A stretch of DNA of 64,000 nt from Lithodes maja (GCA_037953745.1 JBAKBP010007121.1:39064-103063); one strand, 5' to 3'; positions 38,628 through 50,538 are shown, counted from the first letter of the stretch. The notes: generated from the letters alone by a model not told the origin. Program-made: numbers and translations.

Positions 38628-39652
38628 CCCAGGAGCTGCGGGAAGACTCTTAAGAGTTTCCCCGGGCGACTGCGGGAAGACTCTTAAGATCCTGGGCCTA
38701 AAAAAATCCATTTAAAACACCCCAAAAAACCTTGAACCCTTTTTTTTTTTTGCCCCTGGGCCATGCCAAATATCACTCCTCCGCATCCCCTCCTTCCCCA
38801 CTTCCCCCCCTCCTTCAATTATCACCTATTTTCCCTGTTATTCCCTTATTCTGTTGTCTATTTTCGTGCTAACATTAGCGAGTTGCTAGCAGGGCGTTGT
38901 CATCAGTGTTACCAAGCATGGGAATTAGGTGAGAAGTCAGGAAGAGAATTGAGAGGTACCTCCAGTGTCTCTTAACCCTTAAAGAGCGGCTCACCACATA
39001 AGTCGAGTTGAAAAAACAGGCAAAAAACGGGTGAAAAAAGGGTGAAAATCGAATGAAAATGAGTGGGATAGTAATGATCCATACGTCCGATATCTGTGGC
39101 CTCCCGGCCCACACTAACTCCAGTTCCCCCACCGCGCGAGAGGATCACAGTGTAACCAATAGTTCGCTAAAAGTGAGCAAGGTAGCAAAATCTGCTAAAC
39201 TTCCATCTTCGAGGTAACACTGTCAGTGCTCCACGAGTGCTACGTAGCTGTATCTTACGTCATTGTGTAGCGATTTCCACCTAGTTTTCGGCGCAATACA
39301 GTTCCTTTCATACTGATGGTTGATATAGCTGTCAGAATGGCCTGAAAAGGCCCAAAACGGCCACAGAGGGCCCGCTAGACAAGGGTTAAAGCTTCGTGAG
39401 TGGAAGGTTGGCTCACAATCACTCACTCACACACACGCTCGCTTTCATTTCGCGATTTTGACCAGCCAAACACTGTTTCCACTTGTTTTATTGTTGTAAC
39501 TGGTTAATATCTTCATATTAATGGTAAAATAGGCGCATATGAATAAGTATTAACGATATTTATGGTAAAATAACGATGTTAGTGATGGGAACAGCTCAAA
39601 TACGTGCGCACAGGCGTGTGGTGTCTCATACCCCCCATGCACAGCCGAGAGG
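38628..39652 (-). mobile_element. TTAA element family 1, diverged inverted copy with nested family 2 element
   Basis: Flanked by TTAA at 38624-38627 and 39653-39656. It starts CCCAGGAGCTGCGGGAAGAC and ends with the family 1 left end (ATGCACAGCCGAGAGG). It is longer than its relatives because of the insertion at 38976-39385. Sequence divergence suggests the oldest copy here. Confidence 0.78.
38976..39385. mobile_element. TTAA element family 2, copy 1 (410 bp)
   Basis: Flanked by TTAA at 38972-38975 and 39386-39389. Starts CCCTTAAAGAGCGGC and ends GCTAGACAAGGG, so the terminal inverted bases are CCCTT/AAGGG. No coding capacity. Confidence 0.85.
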
Positions 39653-39756
39653 TTAACACGTGTGTGACACTTTCTTAAAGCAGGTATGAATGTTCCCTTG
39701 GTTGCTTATTCCAGTGGTTGAAGCATCAATTCAACTCCTGTTCTCATGAGAAAGGT

Positions 39757-39915
39757 ATATTGGTGGTTTGGTGAAATTAATAAAAAATAGATTATCAGTA
39801 GGTTCAGGGATATTTCTTAGCGAGGCTGTTCTATATGTTCTGTGCCCCATGAATATTCTTTCCTCACTTAAACATTAGGCTACCATAGTGCGGTGGGAAT
39901 ATGAACATGATTAGA
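39757..39915. repeat. Tail of a SINE-like unit
   Basis: Matches 40727-40823 (TTGGTGAAATTAATAAA...TCAGTAGGTTCAGGGATATT...GAACATGATTAGATTAA). It is the left-most, partial member of the array and ends exactly at the TTAA that hosts the next element. Confidence 0.65.
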
Positions 39916-39919
39916 TTAA

Positions 39920-40549
39920 CCTCTGAAGTGCGCACGGGGGTAATTGAAAACATCCCCCTGTGCTGACGTATTTGAGGTGTTTCCGTCACTAAAATATTCA
40001 TTGTACCATTAATAGCATTAATAATTATCCATATGCGCCTATTATGGGTTGATTATAAAGGTATTAACCTGAAACAACAATAAAACGAGTGAAAACAGCG
40101 TTTGGATGGTCAAAATCGGAGATATAGCCCGCGAGTTGTATAATGTATGGGTGAGGCAAGCTACCTTCCCGCCAATTTTCCCCAAGGCCACTGCGACACA
40201 GTCGATCGATATTCTCTCTCTCTCTCTTGCACTCGATTGCTATCAGTGATGACAACACCCTGCTTGCAACTCGCTAATGTTAGCACGAAAATATACCTCA
40301 GAATAAGGGAATAATAGGGAAAATAGGTGATAACTGAGGGATAGGAGGAAAGTGGGGAAGGAGGGGAGGTAGAGGACTGAGATTTTGCATGGCCCAGGGG
40401 ACAAATAAAAATAAAAAAATAAAAAAATAAAAATATATATTTTTTTTTTTTTTTCGATGTCAAAAGTTGATTTTTAATTTTACTTACTCCAGAGAGTCTT
40501 CCCGCAGTCCGCCGGGGGAACTCTTAAGAGTCTTCCCGCAGCTCCCGGG
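39920..40549 (+). mobile_element. TTAA element family 1, copy D
   Basis: A 630-bp element between TTAA at 39916-39919 and 40550-40553. It starts CCTCTGAAGTGCGCACGG and ends GCAGCTCCCGGG. Like copy A it has an internal A-rich/T-rich tract and a (CT)n run. The same array position without an insertion is visible at 40824-40827. Confidence 0.9.
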
Positions 40550-40553
40550 TTAA

Positions 40554-40827
40554 TATCCAGTATTCGAGAATGGATAACAAGTCGTAGGCTTGTGCATAAA
40601 CCTTTAATCGTCTTGGTGGTGTAATGGTTAAGGTGTCTAAAAATGTGTGTGTGATAACCCAGGTTCGAATCCCGGTGGATCATATATATGCTTTCATTAA
40701 TTTCAGTGGAGGTGTTTGGTGGTGTGGTGAAATTAATAAACAATAAATTATCAGTAGGTTCAGGGATATTCTAGCGAGGCCGTTCTATAGTGCGTTCTAC
40801 TGTGCCCTATGAACATGATTAGATTAA
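40554..40827 (+). repeat. tRNA-derived SINE-like unit, complete
   Basis: A 274-bp unit with Pol III promoter-like boxes: A box TGGTGTAATGG at 40617-40627 and B box GGTTCGAATCC at 40662-40672, 35 bases apart. The tRNA-like part has no good acceptor stem and is followed by a non-tRNA tail. A SINE is more likely than a functional tRNA. Confidence 0.7.
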
Positions 40828-41440
40828 TATCCAGGAGAATGGATAAAAAGTCGTAGGCGTGTGCAAAAATCTTTAACCCTTAAAGAGCGGCGGCAGACTT
40901 AAGTCCGCCTCCAATTTGCAGCAAGTTAGGAGCATTATTAAGGCTTTTAAAGGGTTAAAATCGAGTGCAAATGGCCGGGAGCGCAGCGGGCCAGACAGCC
41001 GACTCCCAGGGCTTACCGCCGCCCATTAACTCATGTTCCCTGTATTCTCGAGAGGCCGGCAGTGTAGCCAGTAGTGAGCATGGCTGGGAAAAATATGCCG
41101 CTATACGCTAAACTCCCATGTTACTGGTATCACTGTATGAGAACCACAAGTGCTACGTAGTTCGTTCTGGTCTCATTTTGAAGCTTTTAGCGCCTAGTTG
41201 TTTGCTGAATACATTTCTGTTCATGCAGATACTTGATTTATCATTCAGGAGGGCCTGAATATGCCCAAATAAGCCTAAAACCCCCCACTAGACAAGGGTT
41301 AACCGTCTTGGTGGTATAATGGTTAAGGTGTCTAAAATCTGTGTGTGATAACCCAGGTTCGAATCCGGTGGATCACATATATGCTTTCATTAATTTCATT
41401 GAAGGTGTTTGGTGGTGTGTTGAAATGTAAAACAATATAT
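40828..41440 (+). repeat. Second tRNA-like SINE unit, interrupted by a family 2 element
   Basis: The unit begins TATCCAGGAGAATGG at 40828, is interrupted at 40877-41298, and resumes at 41303. A box TGGTATAATGG at 41312-41322, B box GGTTCGAATCC at 41356-41366. Similarity to the first unit fades after about 41430. Confidence 0.7.
40877..41298. mobile_element. TTAA element family 2, copy 2 (422 bp)
   Basis: Flanked by TTAA at 40873-40876 and 41299-41302. Starts CCCTTAAAGAGCGGCGG and ends CACTAGACAAGGG. The uninterrupted paralogous site is at 40604-40607. Confidence 0.88.
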
Positions 41441-42238
41441 AATTTATTACCGTAAGTGAAAGCAGATAATTATGCAGTATGTGGTTTAGATTTCATAATG
41501 TCTGCCAGGGTTCTCACTTCCTTTACCGACTCCTCCACTTTTGTTCTTACATAGACTCTCCTGCATTCAGCTGTGGCTATTACCTCCCTTTGTAATTTCA
41601 ACTCCAGTCCTTTGAAGAAAAAAAACCTAGCCTCTTACAACTCGGGGAGAACTGGAGAAAACAGGGTATAAATGCCCTCACCTATTGACCGTTTGACTTA
41701 TCCCTAATATTTTATATTTATGACAGTTTTTTTATTGGGGGAGGGGGGCGGGGGGGGGGGGGGTATTAGACTCCTCATAATGAATACACTATTATATAAT
41801 ATCTAAAGTTGTCATGCACCGTAAGCGATTAGTGGTATAAACAAACGAAAACTATATTAAGTTAGGTATATGGGTTGTAATTTACACTTGTTTATTTGAT
41901 ATAATTTTATGTCCTTATATTTAAGAGTTTCATCACCAGCAACATTCCGCTAAGGAGTACATTATTATGGATACTTTAATTGACCACTTGCGAGTTTCAG
42001 GCTGTTGGAGCCATAAACATCGATATTTAACAGAAATACAATAATAATGTAGGTTTCTAATGGATTAAAAGTATGTTGGAATGGGTTTTATGTATTTACA
42101 TAAGCACTACAACCGCAATTTAAGTGATAATTCTGTTAATTATCGATGTCTACAGCTTCAACTTCCTTCTAGCCAGAAACTCGCAAGTGGTCAATTGAGA
42201 GAGAGAGTGAGAGTGAGAGAGAGAGTTAGAGTTAGTTA
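41441..42238. other. Unassigned sequence with a poly(G) tract
   Basis: AT-rich, with a G-run at about 41739-41763 and a (GA)n stretch at 42198-42228. No coding frame seen. Confidence 0.4.
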
Positions 42239-42446
42239 ACATAAGAACATAAGAACATAAGAAAATGGGAGTCTGCAGAAAGCCGATTGGCCTACACAAG
42301 GCAGATCCCTGTCACACCCAACCCTAATTATAAGCCCAGCTTAAAAACACCATTAAAAACACCATTACCTCTGACCGAAACGGTCAGAGGTCAGAAAACG
42401 GGGATCTGCTGATCCCCACACCTGGGCCACACCTGACAGATCACCC

Positions 42447-45307
42447 TCACACCCAACCCATCTCGTCCATGTGCCTATCTAATTGTATCTTAAAGCTCCC
42501 TATCGTTCTTGATCCCACTATAGCACTTGGTAGCCTATTCCACCTATCTACAATTAACTCTGTTACCAAACCAATATTTGCCTATATCTTTCTTGAAACG
42601 AAATTTATCTAATTTGAAACCATTTGTACGAGTTTTTTCGCTATCACTGAGCTTTAGTACATTTTTCATGTCCCCTTTATTAATCCCACTAACCCACTTG
42701 AATACCTCTATTATGTCCCCTCTAACTTTGCGTCTCTCTAACGAATGTAAGCCTACTTTCTTCAACCTTTCTTTATACGGAAGATTTCTAATATTGTGGA
42801 TCATTTTTGTCATTCTACGTTGTACTGTCTCCAATGAATCTATGTCCATTCTGTAATAAGGATACCAAAATTGAACAGCATAATCCATATGGGGTCTCAC
42901 TAATGACAAGTAAAGTTTTAAGATAACATCAGCAGTTCTGTTACTCACACTCCTAGATATGAACCCGAGAATCCTGTTTGCCTTGTTTCGAACGCTTATA
43001 CACTGTTTTCTAGGCTTCAAATCATTGCTAACAAACACACCTAGATCTTTCTCACAATTCGAGTTTTCTAATTCCATATTAGCTAGTTTATATTTAACAT
43101 TTGTATGCATCTTCCCTATCTTTAATACCTTGCATTTGTCAATGTTAAACTTCATCTGCCAATTTACTGACCATTCGTGTAAGGTATCTAGATCCCTTTG
43201 GAGGCACTCTATATCTCTATCTGAATCAATTGTTCTCCCCATTTTAGTATCGTCTGCAAATTTACTTATCCTACTAGTTATACCTAAATCAAGGTCATTT
43301 ATGTATATAACAAACAACAGAGGACCTAATACAGATCCCTGGGGGACACCACTTTTGACTGCTCCCCATTCTGACTTCGTACCATTTATGCTGACTCTCT
43401 GCTTCCTACCAATTAGCCATGACCTAATCCATCCCAACAACGCCCCACCTATTCCATGCGCCTCAACCTTTCTCATCAATCTCTCATGGGGGACTGTCGA
43501 AAGCTTTACTGAAATCTAAATATATTATATCATAATGACTTGTCATTATCTACTGCTTCATATACCTCTGAGAAAAAACTAAGCAAATTAGTAAGGCAAG
43601 AACGTCCCTGAGTGAATCCATGCTGAGAAGAATTTATTAAATTAAATGTATCTAAGTGGTTTCTAATTTTACTAGCAATAATTGACTCTAGTAGCTTTCC
43701 TATGATTGATGTAAGACTAATGGGACGGTAATTGGATGCTATTGATTTGTCACCTTTTTTGAAGATCGGAACTACGTTTGCAAGCTTCCAAGCTTCTGGA
43801 ACTATAAGCCTACCTGTCTCTAATAACTTGTTAAATAGAAATGTTAATGGGTAACTTAACTCATCCCTACATTCTTTTAATACTCTAGCCGCAGTCTAGC
43901 GTATACCTCATCAGGACCAGGCGATTTATGAGGTTTCAGTCTGTCAATTTCCTTAAGCACATCATTTCTACTTATAGTAACCGTACTTAACCTATTTTCT
44001 ATACTATCGCTATATACCTTACGGACTTCTGGAAACTGTGCCAAATTTTCATTAGTGAAAACGGAAAGAAATTTACTATTTAATGTACTGCACATTTCTA
44101 AATTATTTTCTGTCATTTCTCCTATCGAAGTTTTAAGGGGACCAATTACATCTCTAACCTTGGATTTATATAGTTGGTAAAAAGCTTTAGGATTATTTTT
44201 TGAGTCATTGGCAACCTTATTTTCATAATTTCTTTTTTCTTTCCTAATATCCTTTTTTACCTGTCTTGATAGATTCTGATAGTAAGCAAGTAGGTGAATT
44301 TCGCCTTTCCTAATTTTTCTATATATTCCTCTCTTTTGTCCTAGAAGATCTAATAGTCTATTATTCATCCATTTGGGTTGGTTCTGTGTTGATCTAAATT
44401 TTCTTTTGGGGATATATTTATTTTGTGCATTGAATACTGACTCGATAAAATTATCGTATGTATCTACCAAGGTTGACGTCTCTTCCTGACTTAAGATGAC
44501 AGGTGCCTGAGAAGGGGTACACTCATTTGGACACCTGGATCGACTTAATTTTTTGACCATAGGGTCCGCTAATAGGACTCTTCTTAACCCACCATAATTG
44601 GCTTTTCTGAAGTCAGGTATTAATGTTGTATTCTCTCTGGTATTACCTTTCCATTGTATATTAAAATACACAGAATTGTGGTCACTATTTCCTAGGTGGT
44701 CCCCTATCTCTACATTATTTACCATATGTTCATTGTTACTGAAAACTAAATCGAGAATATTATTACCTCTAGTCGGCGTATCTATGAATTGAAATAAAAA
44801 ACTATCTTGTACTACCTCTATAAACTCCTCAGAATCAGAGTCTCCTATTTGATGCTGCCAATTTATATTCGGAAAATTAAAATCCCCCATAATGCACACG
44901 TACATTGCTAAACCTTGATGCCATTTTAATTTCCCCCATAATGACGTTCCGTCATTTCTACTCATATTTGGCGGTCTATACATAACTCCAATAACTATGG
45001 TCTCACTACCTTCGTTAACCTCTACCCAAACACTTTCATTATTGTTATTTAGTCTAATACCTGATTTAATACAGCTTTTTAATGTACTCCTGACAAACAC
45101 TGCTATACCACCACCCCTCTTACTTGTTCGGTCATATTTAAACAAACTATATCCTGGTATATCAAATTCTGCTAAAAAATGCCTGGTTTCTGTATTAATC
45201 CACGTTTCAGTTAGCGCTATAATGTCTATATTTTCTTTGCTAACAAGGGCTCTAAGTTCGTTCATTTTGTTACATAGACTCCTACAGTTTGTGTAATATA
45301 CTCTCAA
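42447..45307 (-). pseudogene. CR1/L2-like LINE ORF2: endonuclease and reverse transcriptase
   Basis: The first frame (45307-43877) carries a complete APE endonuclease: YYTNCRSLCNKMNEL, LTETWINTE, GVMYRPPN, MGDFNFPNINW, NILDLVFSN and SDHNSVYF. The linker (PKAFYQLYKSKV, LKPHKSPGPDEV) follows. Frameshifts near 43880 and 43490 separate it from the RT core at 43479-42544, with GVPQGSVLGPLLFVIYINDL, KFADDTKMG and the thumb region WYPYYRMDID. A last frameshift near 42550 leads to the expected end, RWNRLPSAIV, and a stop at 42447. The protein would be about 950 residues. Few lesions suggest a moderately young copy. Confidence 0.85.
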
Positions 45308-45514
45308 TTTACTTCTTTTCTTTATACCTAATTTACCTTTATTTCTAACGACATTTCCATCTTCCGTTGCACCATCACTACTATCATTTGCAATATAGTC
45401 ATCATTTTTAGCATGAAACTGAATATCCTTATCGCTTTCGCCTGACGCTAAAATTGTTCCACTTAACCTCTCATTTACACTCTCAATATTTCTGTTTAAA
45501 ACCCCACAACCACC

Positions 45515-45590
45515 CTATCTAAAGAACTAGCTAATGTGGAAACCCCTAACCGTGAAAGATGAACCCCATCCCTTGCGTACATCCTCGCAA
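45515..45590 (-). pseudogene. C-terminal end of a LINE ORF1 esterase-like domain
   Basis: The minus-strand frame reads MYARDGVHLSRLGVSTLASS. The D-G-V-H-L-S motif matches the catalytic Asp/His block of the SGNH-type esterase found in ORF1 of CR1-like LINEs. LINE 60168-63673 has the equivalent DGTHLNPVG. Only this end survives; the rest was lost by 5' truncation. Confidence 0.55.
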
Positions 45591-45595
45591 TTATA

Positions 45596-45720
45596 CAGAG
45601 TTATACAGAGTTACACAGATACTCAGACCACACAGCCCTTGCACGGTCCTTACAAAAGTGGTTCGACCTTAATACTACTAGACAGGGACAATTTAAAATA
45701 GAAGAATAGGACAGCAAAGT

Positions 45721-45799
<79 letters not shown>

Positions 45800-46055
45800 G
45801 GGGGGGGAGAAAGAGAGAGAGAGAGAGAGAGCATGTGACTAATAGTGTTAATGAGCTACTTACCATATCGCCATCCTGACCGAGCGACCCCCTCTCCCGT
45901 ATCAATGAGTATGGTCAGCTGTAGGGGTTCCCGGGGGTAGTACGGTGTGGTGTAGCGGTGGTCTTGGTACAGTACGCTTATAATGCCCGCCGGTAACCTT
46001 CGTCAAAAACTGACCACACTGTAAAACAAAAATAATGGGTTTGAAGTAGGTAAAT
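45596..46055. other. Non-coding stretch with a long (GA)n microsatellite
   Basis: (GA)n runs from about 45724 to 45796 and again at 45809-45830, separated by a G-run. Frames read through it are artefacts of the repeat. The rest is anonymous. Confidence 0.75.
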
Positions 46056-46380
46056 ATTAAGGGGGAATGGTTGTTTTTTTTTCTGGTCCCCCATCTCCCT
46101 CAGGTTTAGTCCTATTAGTTTTCAGATTTTAAGACGTCCGTTCCATTAGTTTGGCGATTTTAAGACCTTTCACCCCATTTCTTTGTCAATATTAAGACCT
46201 TTCGTACAATTTAGGTGTCGATTTCTTCCCTGGCGAGCGATAGCGAGCCTGTAATATAGGAGTAATCGGCCGGGACATTTTTCTATCGAAAAATGTAAAC
46301 ATTTATCTTGATGGGGGATTTTTAGTTCTGTTTTTTTTTTTGTGTGTTTTAGTTTGATGGAGGTCTAGGGCGGAATCTAA
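46056..46380 (+). repeat. Left arm of a large inverted repeat
   Basis: An imperfect reverse complement of 50215-50538. It shares the order of CTGGTCC, CCTCAGGTTTAG, TTTTAAGACC, GGTGTCGATTTCTTCCCTGG, the hairpin ACATTTTTCTATCGAAAAATGT-like palindrome and GATGGAGGTCTAGGG. The two arms enclose about 3.8 kb. Confidence 0.75.
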
Positions 46381-46473
46381 AAACATGATGAAAAGATGAA
46401 TTTATAAGCCAAAAAATACGCCCATCCCTCCTTTAAGCTTATGTAATTCCCTACCCATGTATAGATGTATTGA

Positions 46474-47195
46474 TGGTGATAGGCCTAACTGATATAAGGA
46501 GTGAAAGATAAATCACTATCAATATACCCCATGATAGGCCTAACTAATGTAAGGCGGGAGAGGTAAATCACTATCAATATACCCCATGATAGGCCTAACT
46601 GATATAAGGAGTGAAAGATAAATCACTATCAATATACCCCATGATAGGCCTAACTAATGTAAGGAGTGAAAGATAAATCACTATCAATATACCCCATGAT
46701 AGGCCTAACTGATATAAGGAGTGAAAGATAAATCACTATCAATATACCCCATGATAGGCCTAACTGATATAAGGAGTGAAAGATAAATCACTATCAATAT
46801 ACCCCATGATAGGCCTAACTAATGTAAGGAGTGAAAGATAAATCACTATCAATATACCCCATGATAGGCCTAACTGATATAAGGAGTGAAAGATAAATCA
46901 CTATCAATATACCCCATGATAGGCCTAACTAATGTAAGGAGTGAAAGATAAATCACTATCAATATACCCCATGATAGGCCTAACTAATGTAAGGCGGGAG
47001 AGGTAAATCACTATCAATATACCCCATGATAGGCCTAACTGATATAAGGAGTGAAAGATAAATCACTATCAATATACCCCATGATAGGCCTAACTAATGT
47101 AAGGCGGGAGAGGTAAATCACTATCAATATACCCCATGATAGGCCTAACTAATGTAAGGCGGGAGAGGTAAATCACTATCAATATACCCAATGAT
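46474..47195 (+). repeat. 55-bp satellite, 13 units
   Basis: AGGCCTAACT recurs every 55 bases from 46481 to 47141. Unit variants: A (GATATAAGGAGTGAAAG), B (AATGTAAGGCGGGAG) and a hybrid C (AATGTAAGGAGTGAAAG). They are in the order A B A C A A C A C B A B B. Each unit contains the palindrome TAGGCCTA. Confidence 0.92.
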
Positions 47196-47224
47196 ATTAT
47201 ATGCCTTTTCCATATCTTGTTTTT

Positions 47225-50143
47225 TTTTACCCTTGCTTGGTCTACAGTGCAGATACAAAGGAGTACAAAGGAAATCAAGCAACAACAGATCTAGTGACCC
47301 TTCTAGGTTGCTTGTCCTCCAAAACACTGAGGATCAAGTGTCCAAACAGTGGTTTAGAGTGGGTAAGGGAACATTGGAAAGGGAATTACTGCCCTGGAAC
47401 TAATGTCCGTGGCAGGATTAGGAAGTTAGTAGGGGACAGATGGGTTAGTAACTGAGGGGGGGGGGGGATAAAATAAAGTTATTCATTTACAAACGCAGTC
47501 AGTCGCGGGTTTGATGTGAGATATTTGTCTAGGCGGAGTTTAAATGAATCAACGGTGATGCAGTCTATAACGTTTCGGGGAAGCCCATTCCACAAGTTGA
47601 CAACTCGATTGAAGAAGAAATTCTTAGATTCGTGTGAGTTAAAAGATTTACCAATAATTTTGCAACCGATTCCCCGCGTGTAATTAGATTGGTTGATAGT
47701 GAAGTACTTACTACAGTTCATATTGTCGATGCCTTTGATGATTTTGAACACTTGAATTAAGTCACCTCTTAATCTGCGCTGGGTTAAAGGAAATAGATTT
47801 AATTCTCTAAGACGCTCTTCGTATGGTTTGTTCTTTAGGCTAGGTATCATTTTGGTAACTCTACGTTGAACTCGTTCTAGCTTGTTTATATCTTTTTGGT
47901 AATAAGGGCACCAGGATTGAACGCAGTATTCCAGAAGAGGGCGGACTAAGGAATTGTAAAGGGTTAGGATAACTTCTTTGGATTTATGCTCAAATGACCT
48001 GCCTATAAAGCCAATTATTTTGTTTGCCTTCTTAACAACTTCTGAACATTGTTTACTCGGTTTTAGGTTACTCGATATTGTTACTCCCAGATCGGTTTCT
48101 CTGTTTACATTCTTAAGCTGAGTGCCATTCATCGAATAGTTTGCTTTCTCATTTAGGTATCCGATATGTAGTACTTACATTTATCCGCATTGAAACTCAT
48201 TTGCCAAATTTGGGCCCAACATGACAATTTATCTAGATTGTGTTGCATATCGTCAACTTGTTCTTTTGAGAGTACGCTATTTGCAATTTTTGTATCGTCA
48301 GCAAATTTCGAGATTGTACAGGTGAGACCCTCATCTATGTCGTTGATGTAAATTAGAAAGAGAATTGGTCCTAGTACCGATCCCTGGGGTACCCCGCTAC
48401 TTACATTGGTCCATTTAGATGCCTTACCGTTTATGACTACTCTTTGCTTTCTGTCGCTGAGCCAATTTTCTATCCATATCAACACACCGTCTTGTATTCC
48501 ATGCGCTTTTAGTTTTAGCAGTAAACGTTTGTGGGGAACTTTGTCAAAGGCCTTTTGAAAATCAAGGTATATAATATCTACAGCTTTACTCTCATCGTAG
48601 AGGTTGAGGATATCGTGGAAGAAGTCTAAGAGGTTTGTTAAACAGGAACGTTTTTTACGAAAGCCGTGTTGAGTATCTTTAAGTATGTTATTTTCCTCTA
48701 AGTGATTTACGAGTCTGTCTCGTATGACCGTTTCTAGCATTTTACATACAACTGAGGTTAAGCTAATTGGACGATAGTTACTGGGTAGGGATTTGCTGCC
48801 TTTTTTGAATATCGGTGTTACGTTGGCTAGCTTCCACTGATCGGGCATAGTTCCAGACTGCAAGGATTTATTGAATAGTAATGTCAGTGGTTTGGAGAGC
48901 TCATCCTTAGCTTCCTTTAGAACTCTAGGTGAGATTGTATCAGGTCCAGACGTTTTATTTACCTTGAGTTTATCTAAACAATTCAATACTTCTCTCTCTG
49001 TAACGGTGATATTGCTTAGAGCATCTGAATCATCAATCTGAATCGGCGATGGTGTAGGGATATCACTGAGGTCTTCTGTTGTAAAAACTGATGCAAAGAA
49101 GGTATTGAGGGCATTACTCATTTGTACTTCGTCTTTGGTGTATTCTCCATTTTCATCGACTAACGGTCCAACAGTTGAAGTAACTACTTTTTTCTTTCTG
49201 ATATAACTATAGAATTCTTTCGGGTTTGTTTTACTTTGATTCGCAATATGTAACTCTAAGGTCTTTTTACTTTGCTTAATTAACTTTTTGGCTTTGCGTC
49301 GTAGCTCTACAAATTTCAGCCGTTCTTCATTTTGTGAGGATTTTAATCTATCATTAGCAAAATTTTTAGCAAGCAGGCAGTTTGAAATATCTTTATTCCA
49401 CCATTTGGGCTTATTATTATGGCCTGGACGCCGTATTTTCGATGGTATGCAGTCTTGCACTGCTTTTAGGTAAGTGGCTTCGAATAACTTCCAAGATGTA
49501 TTATGTCGTTATTGTGAATTAAAAAGCTCCAGTCAGTTTCTTTAAACATAGCTCTAAGTTTATGGAAGTTTGCTTTCTTGAAATTAGGGACTTTTTCGAT
49601 GCTACTATTTGGTTCGTTTCTAGTAAACTTTAAAGTGAAAGTTATCGTACGATGGTCGCTGTTACTGAATTCATCACCAACATTCAAATTCTCTATTAAT
49701 TCTTCTTTTGTTGCAAGTACAATGTCAAGAACGTTATTACCACGGGTCGGCGTTCGAACAAATTGATAAAGCGAACTCTCTTGCAAGTTCGTATACAAGT
49801 CATGTCCGGAGTGTGAAGTAAGAGTATCGCCCCACTTGGTCACAGGTAAATTAAAGTCGCCAAAAATTACGGTATCTTGTGAGTTACTTACATCTGCAAT
49901 TTGTTCGTAAATTTCTCGGTCAGTTTGCACTGAATGAGCTGGAGGTCTGTATATTAATGCAAGTATTATTTTTGTACCTTTAGTATTCTTTATTAGCACA
50001 AAAGATGCGTCGACGTTCACAATTTGAGGTTTTGACAAGAGGGTAGGGTTAAGACTTTCTTTGATATAAAGTAAAACGCCACCTCCATTTTGATTTATTC
50101 GGCTTTTCTCAAACATTACATAACCGGAAGTGAATACTCTGCT
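47225..50143 (-). mobile_element. CR1/L2-like LINE, second family, 5'-truncated
   Basis: Same family as the LINE at 60168-63673, in opposite orientation. The 3' untranslated region has a C-run (G-run at 47457-47468 on the plus strand) and ends with CCTTTGTACTCCTTTGTA on the minus strand. The 5' end is inside the endonuclease, near AEYSLPGYVMF. Confidence 0.82.
47479..50143 (-). pseudogene. Endonuclease-RT ORF2 of the second CR1/L2-like LINE
   Basis: Three frames cover the protein. From 50116 to 49466: endonuclease (NGGGVLLYIKES, ALIYRPPAHS, FGDFNLPVTKWGD, NVLDIVLA, NSDHRTITF). After a frameshift near 49463, from 49460 to 48153: linker and RT (NKTSGPDTIS, IYLDFQKAFDKVPHKRL, GVPQGSVLGPILFLIYINDI, KFADDTKIA). 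After a second frameshift near 48145, from 48132 to 47479: thumb and C-terminus (WCPYYQKDINKLERVQRR, FFFNRVVNLWNGLP). Only two indels separate it from a continuous gene. The endonuclease N-terminus is missing. Confidence 0.86.
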
Positions 50144-50214
50144 AATACAAGAGAGAAGGCAATTAAGGGGAGATAGTTAACTTTTTGGGCGAATTTTGCA
50201 TGTACTGTATTCGT

Positions 50215-50538
50215 TATTTTGCTAGTTTCCTCCCTAGACCTCCATCAAATATAAAGAAAAACATCCATTAGATCCCCCTTCTAGATTAATTTGTACATTT
50301 TTCGGTAGAAAAATGTGCCGGCCGAAGGCCGGTTCTTCCAACATTACAGGCTCGCTATCGTTCGCCAGGGAAAAAATCGACACCTAAATAGCACGAAAGG
50401 TCTAAATATTGACGAAGAAATGGGGCGAAGGGTCTTAAAATCGACTAACTAATGGGGCTAACATCTTAACATCTGAAAACTAATGGGGCTAAACATGAGG
50501 GAGAAAATGGTCCAGAAAACCTGCCCACATCCCCTTAA
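50215..50538 (-). repeat. Right arm of the large inverted repeat
   Basis: Partner of 46056-46380. The internal hairpin reads CATTTTTCGGTAGAAAAATG, followed by GCCGGCCGAAGGCCGG, a perfect palindrome not preserved in the left arm. Related sequence forms the fold-back element at 51572-51953. Confidence 0.75.

Larger units (their letters stand above)
42239..45595 (-). mobile_element. CR1/L2-like LINE, 5'-truncated
   Basis: The 3' end, at the low-coordinate side, carries three direct 8-bp repeats, TTCTTATG on the minus strand. Tandem octamers of this kind are the 3' signature of CR1-type LINEs. The body contains ORF2 and the last residues of an ORF1 esterase. The 5' end is cut near 45595, beside a TTATACAGAG direct repeat. 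Confidence 0.8.

Noticed and set aside
40608..40681. Functional tRNA gene
   Set aside because: A and B boxes are good, but the acceptor stem and anticodon arm do not pair well and the unit is repeated with a SINE-like tail.
45601..45905. Leu/Ser repeat frames on the minus strand
   Set aside because: Translation of a (GA)n microsatellite.
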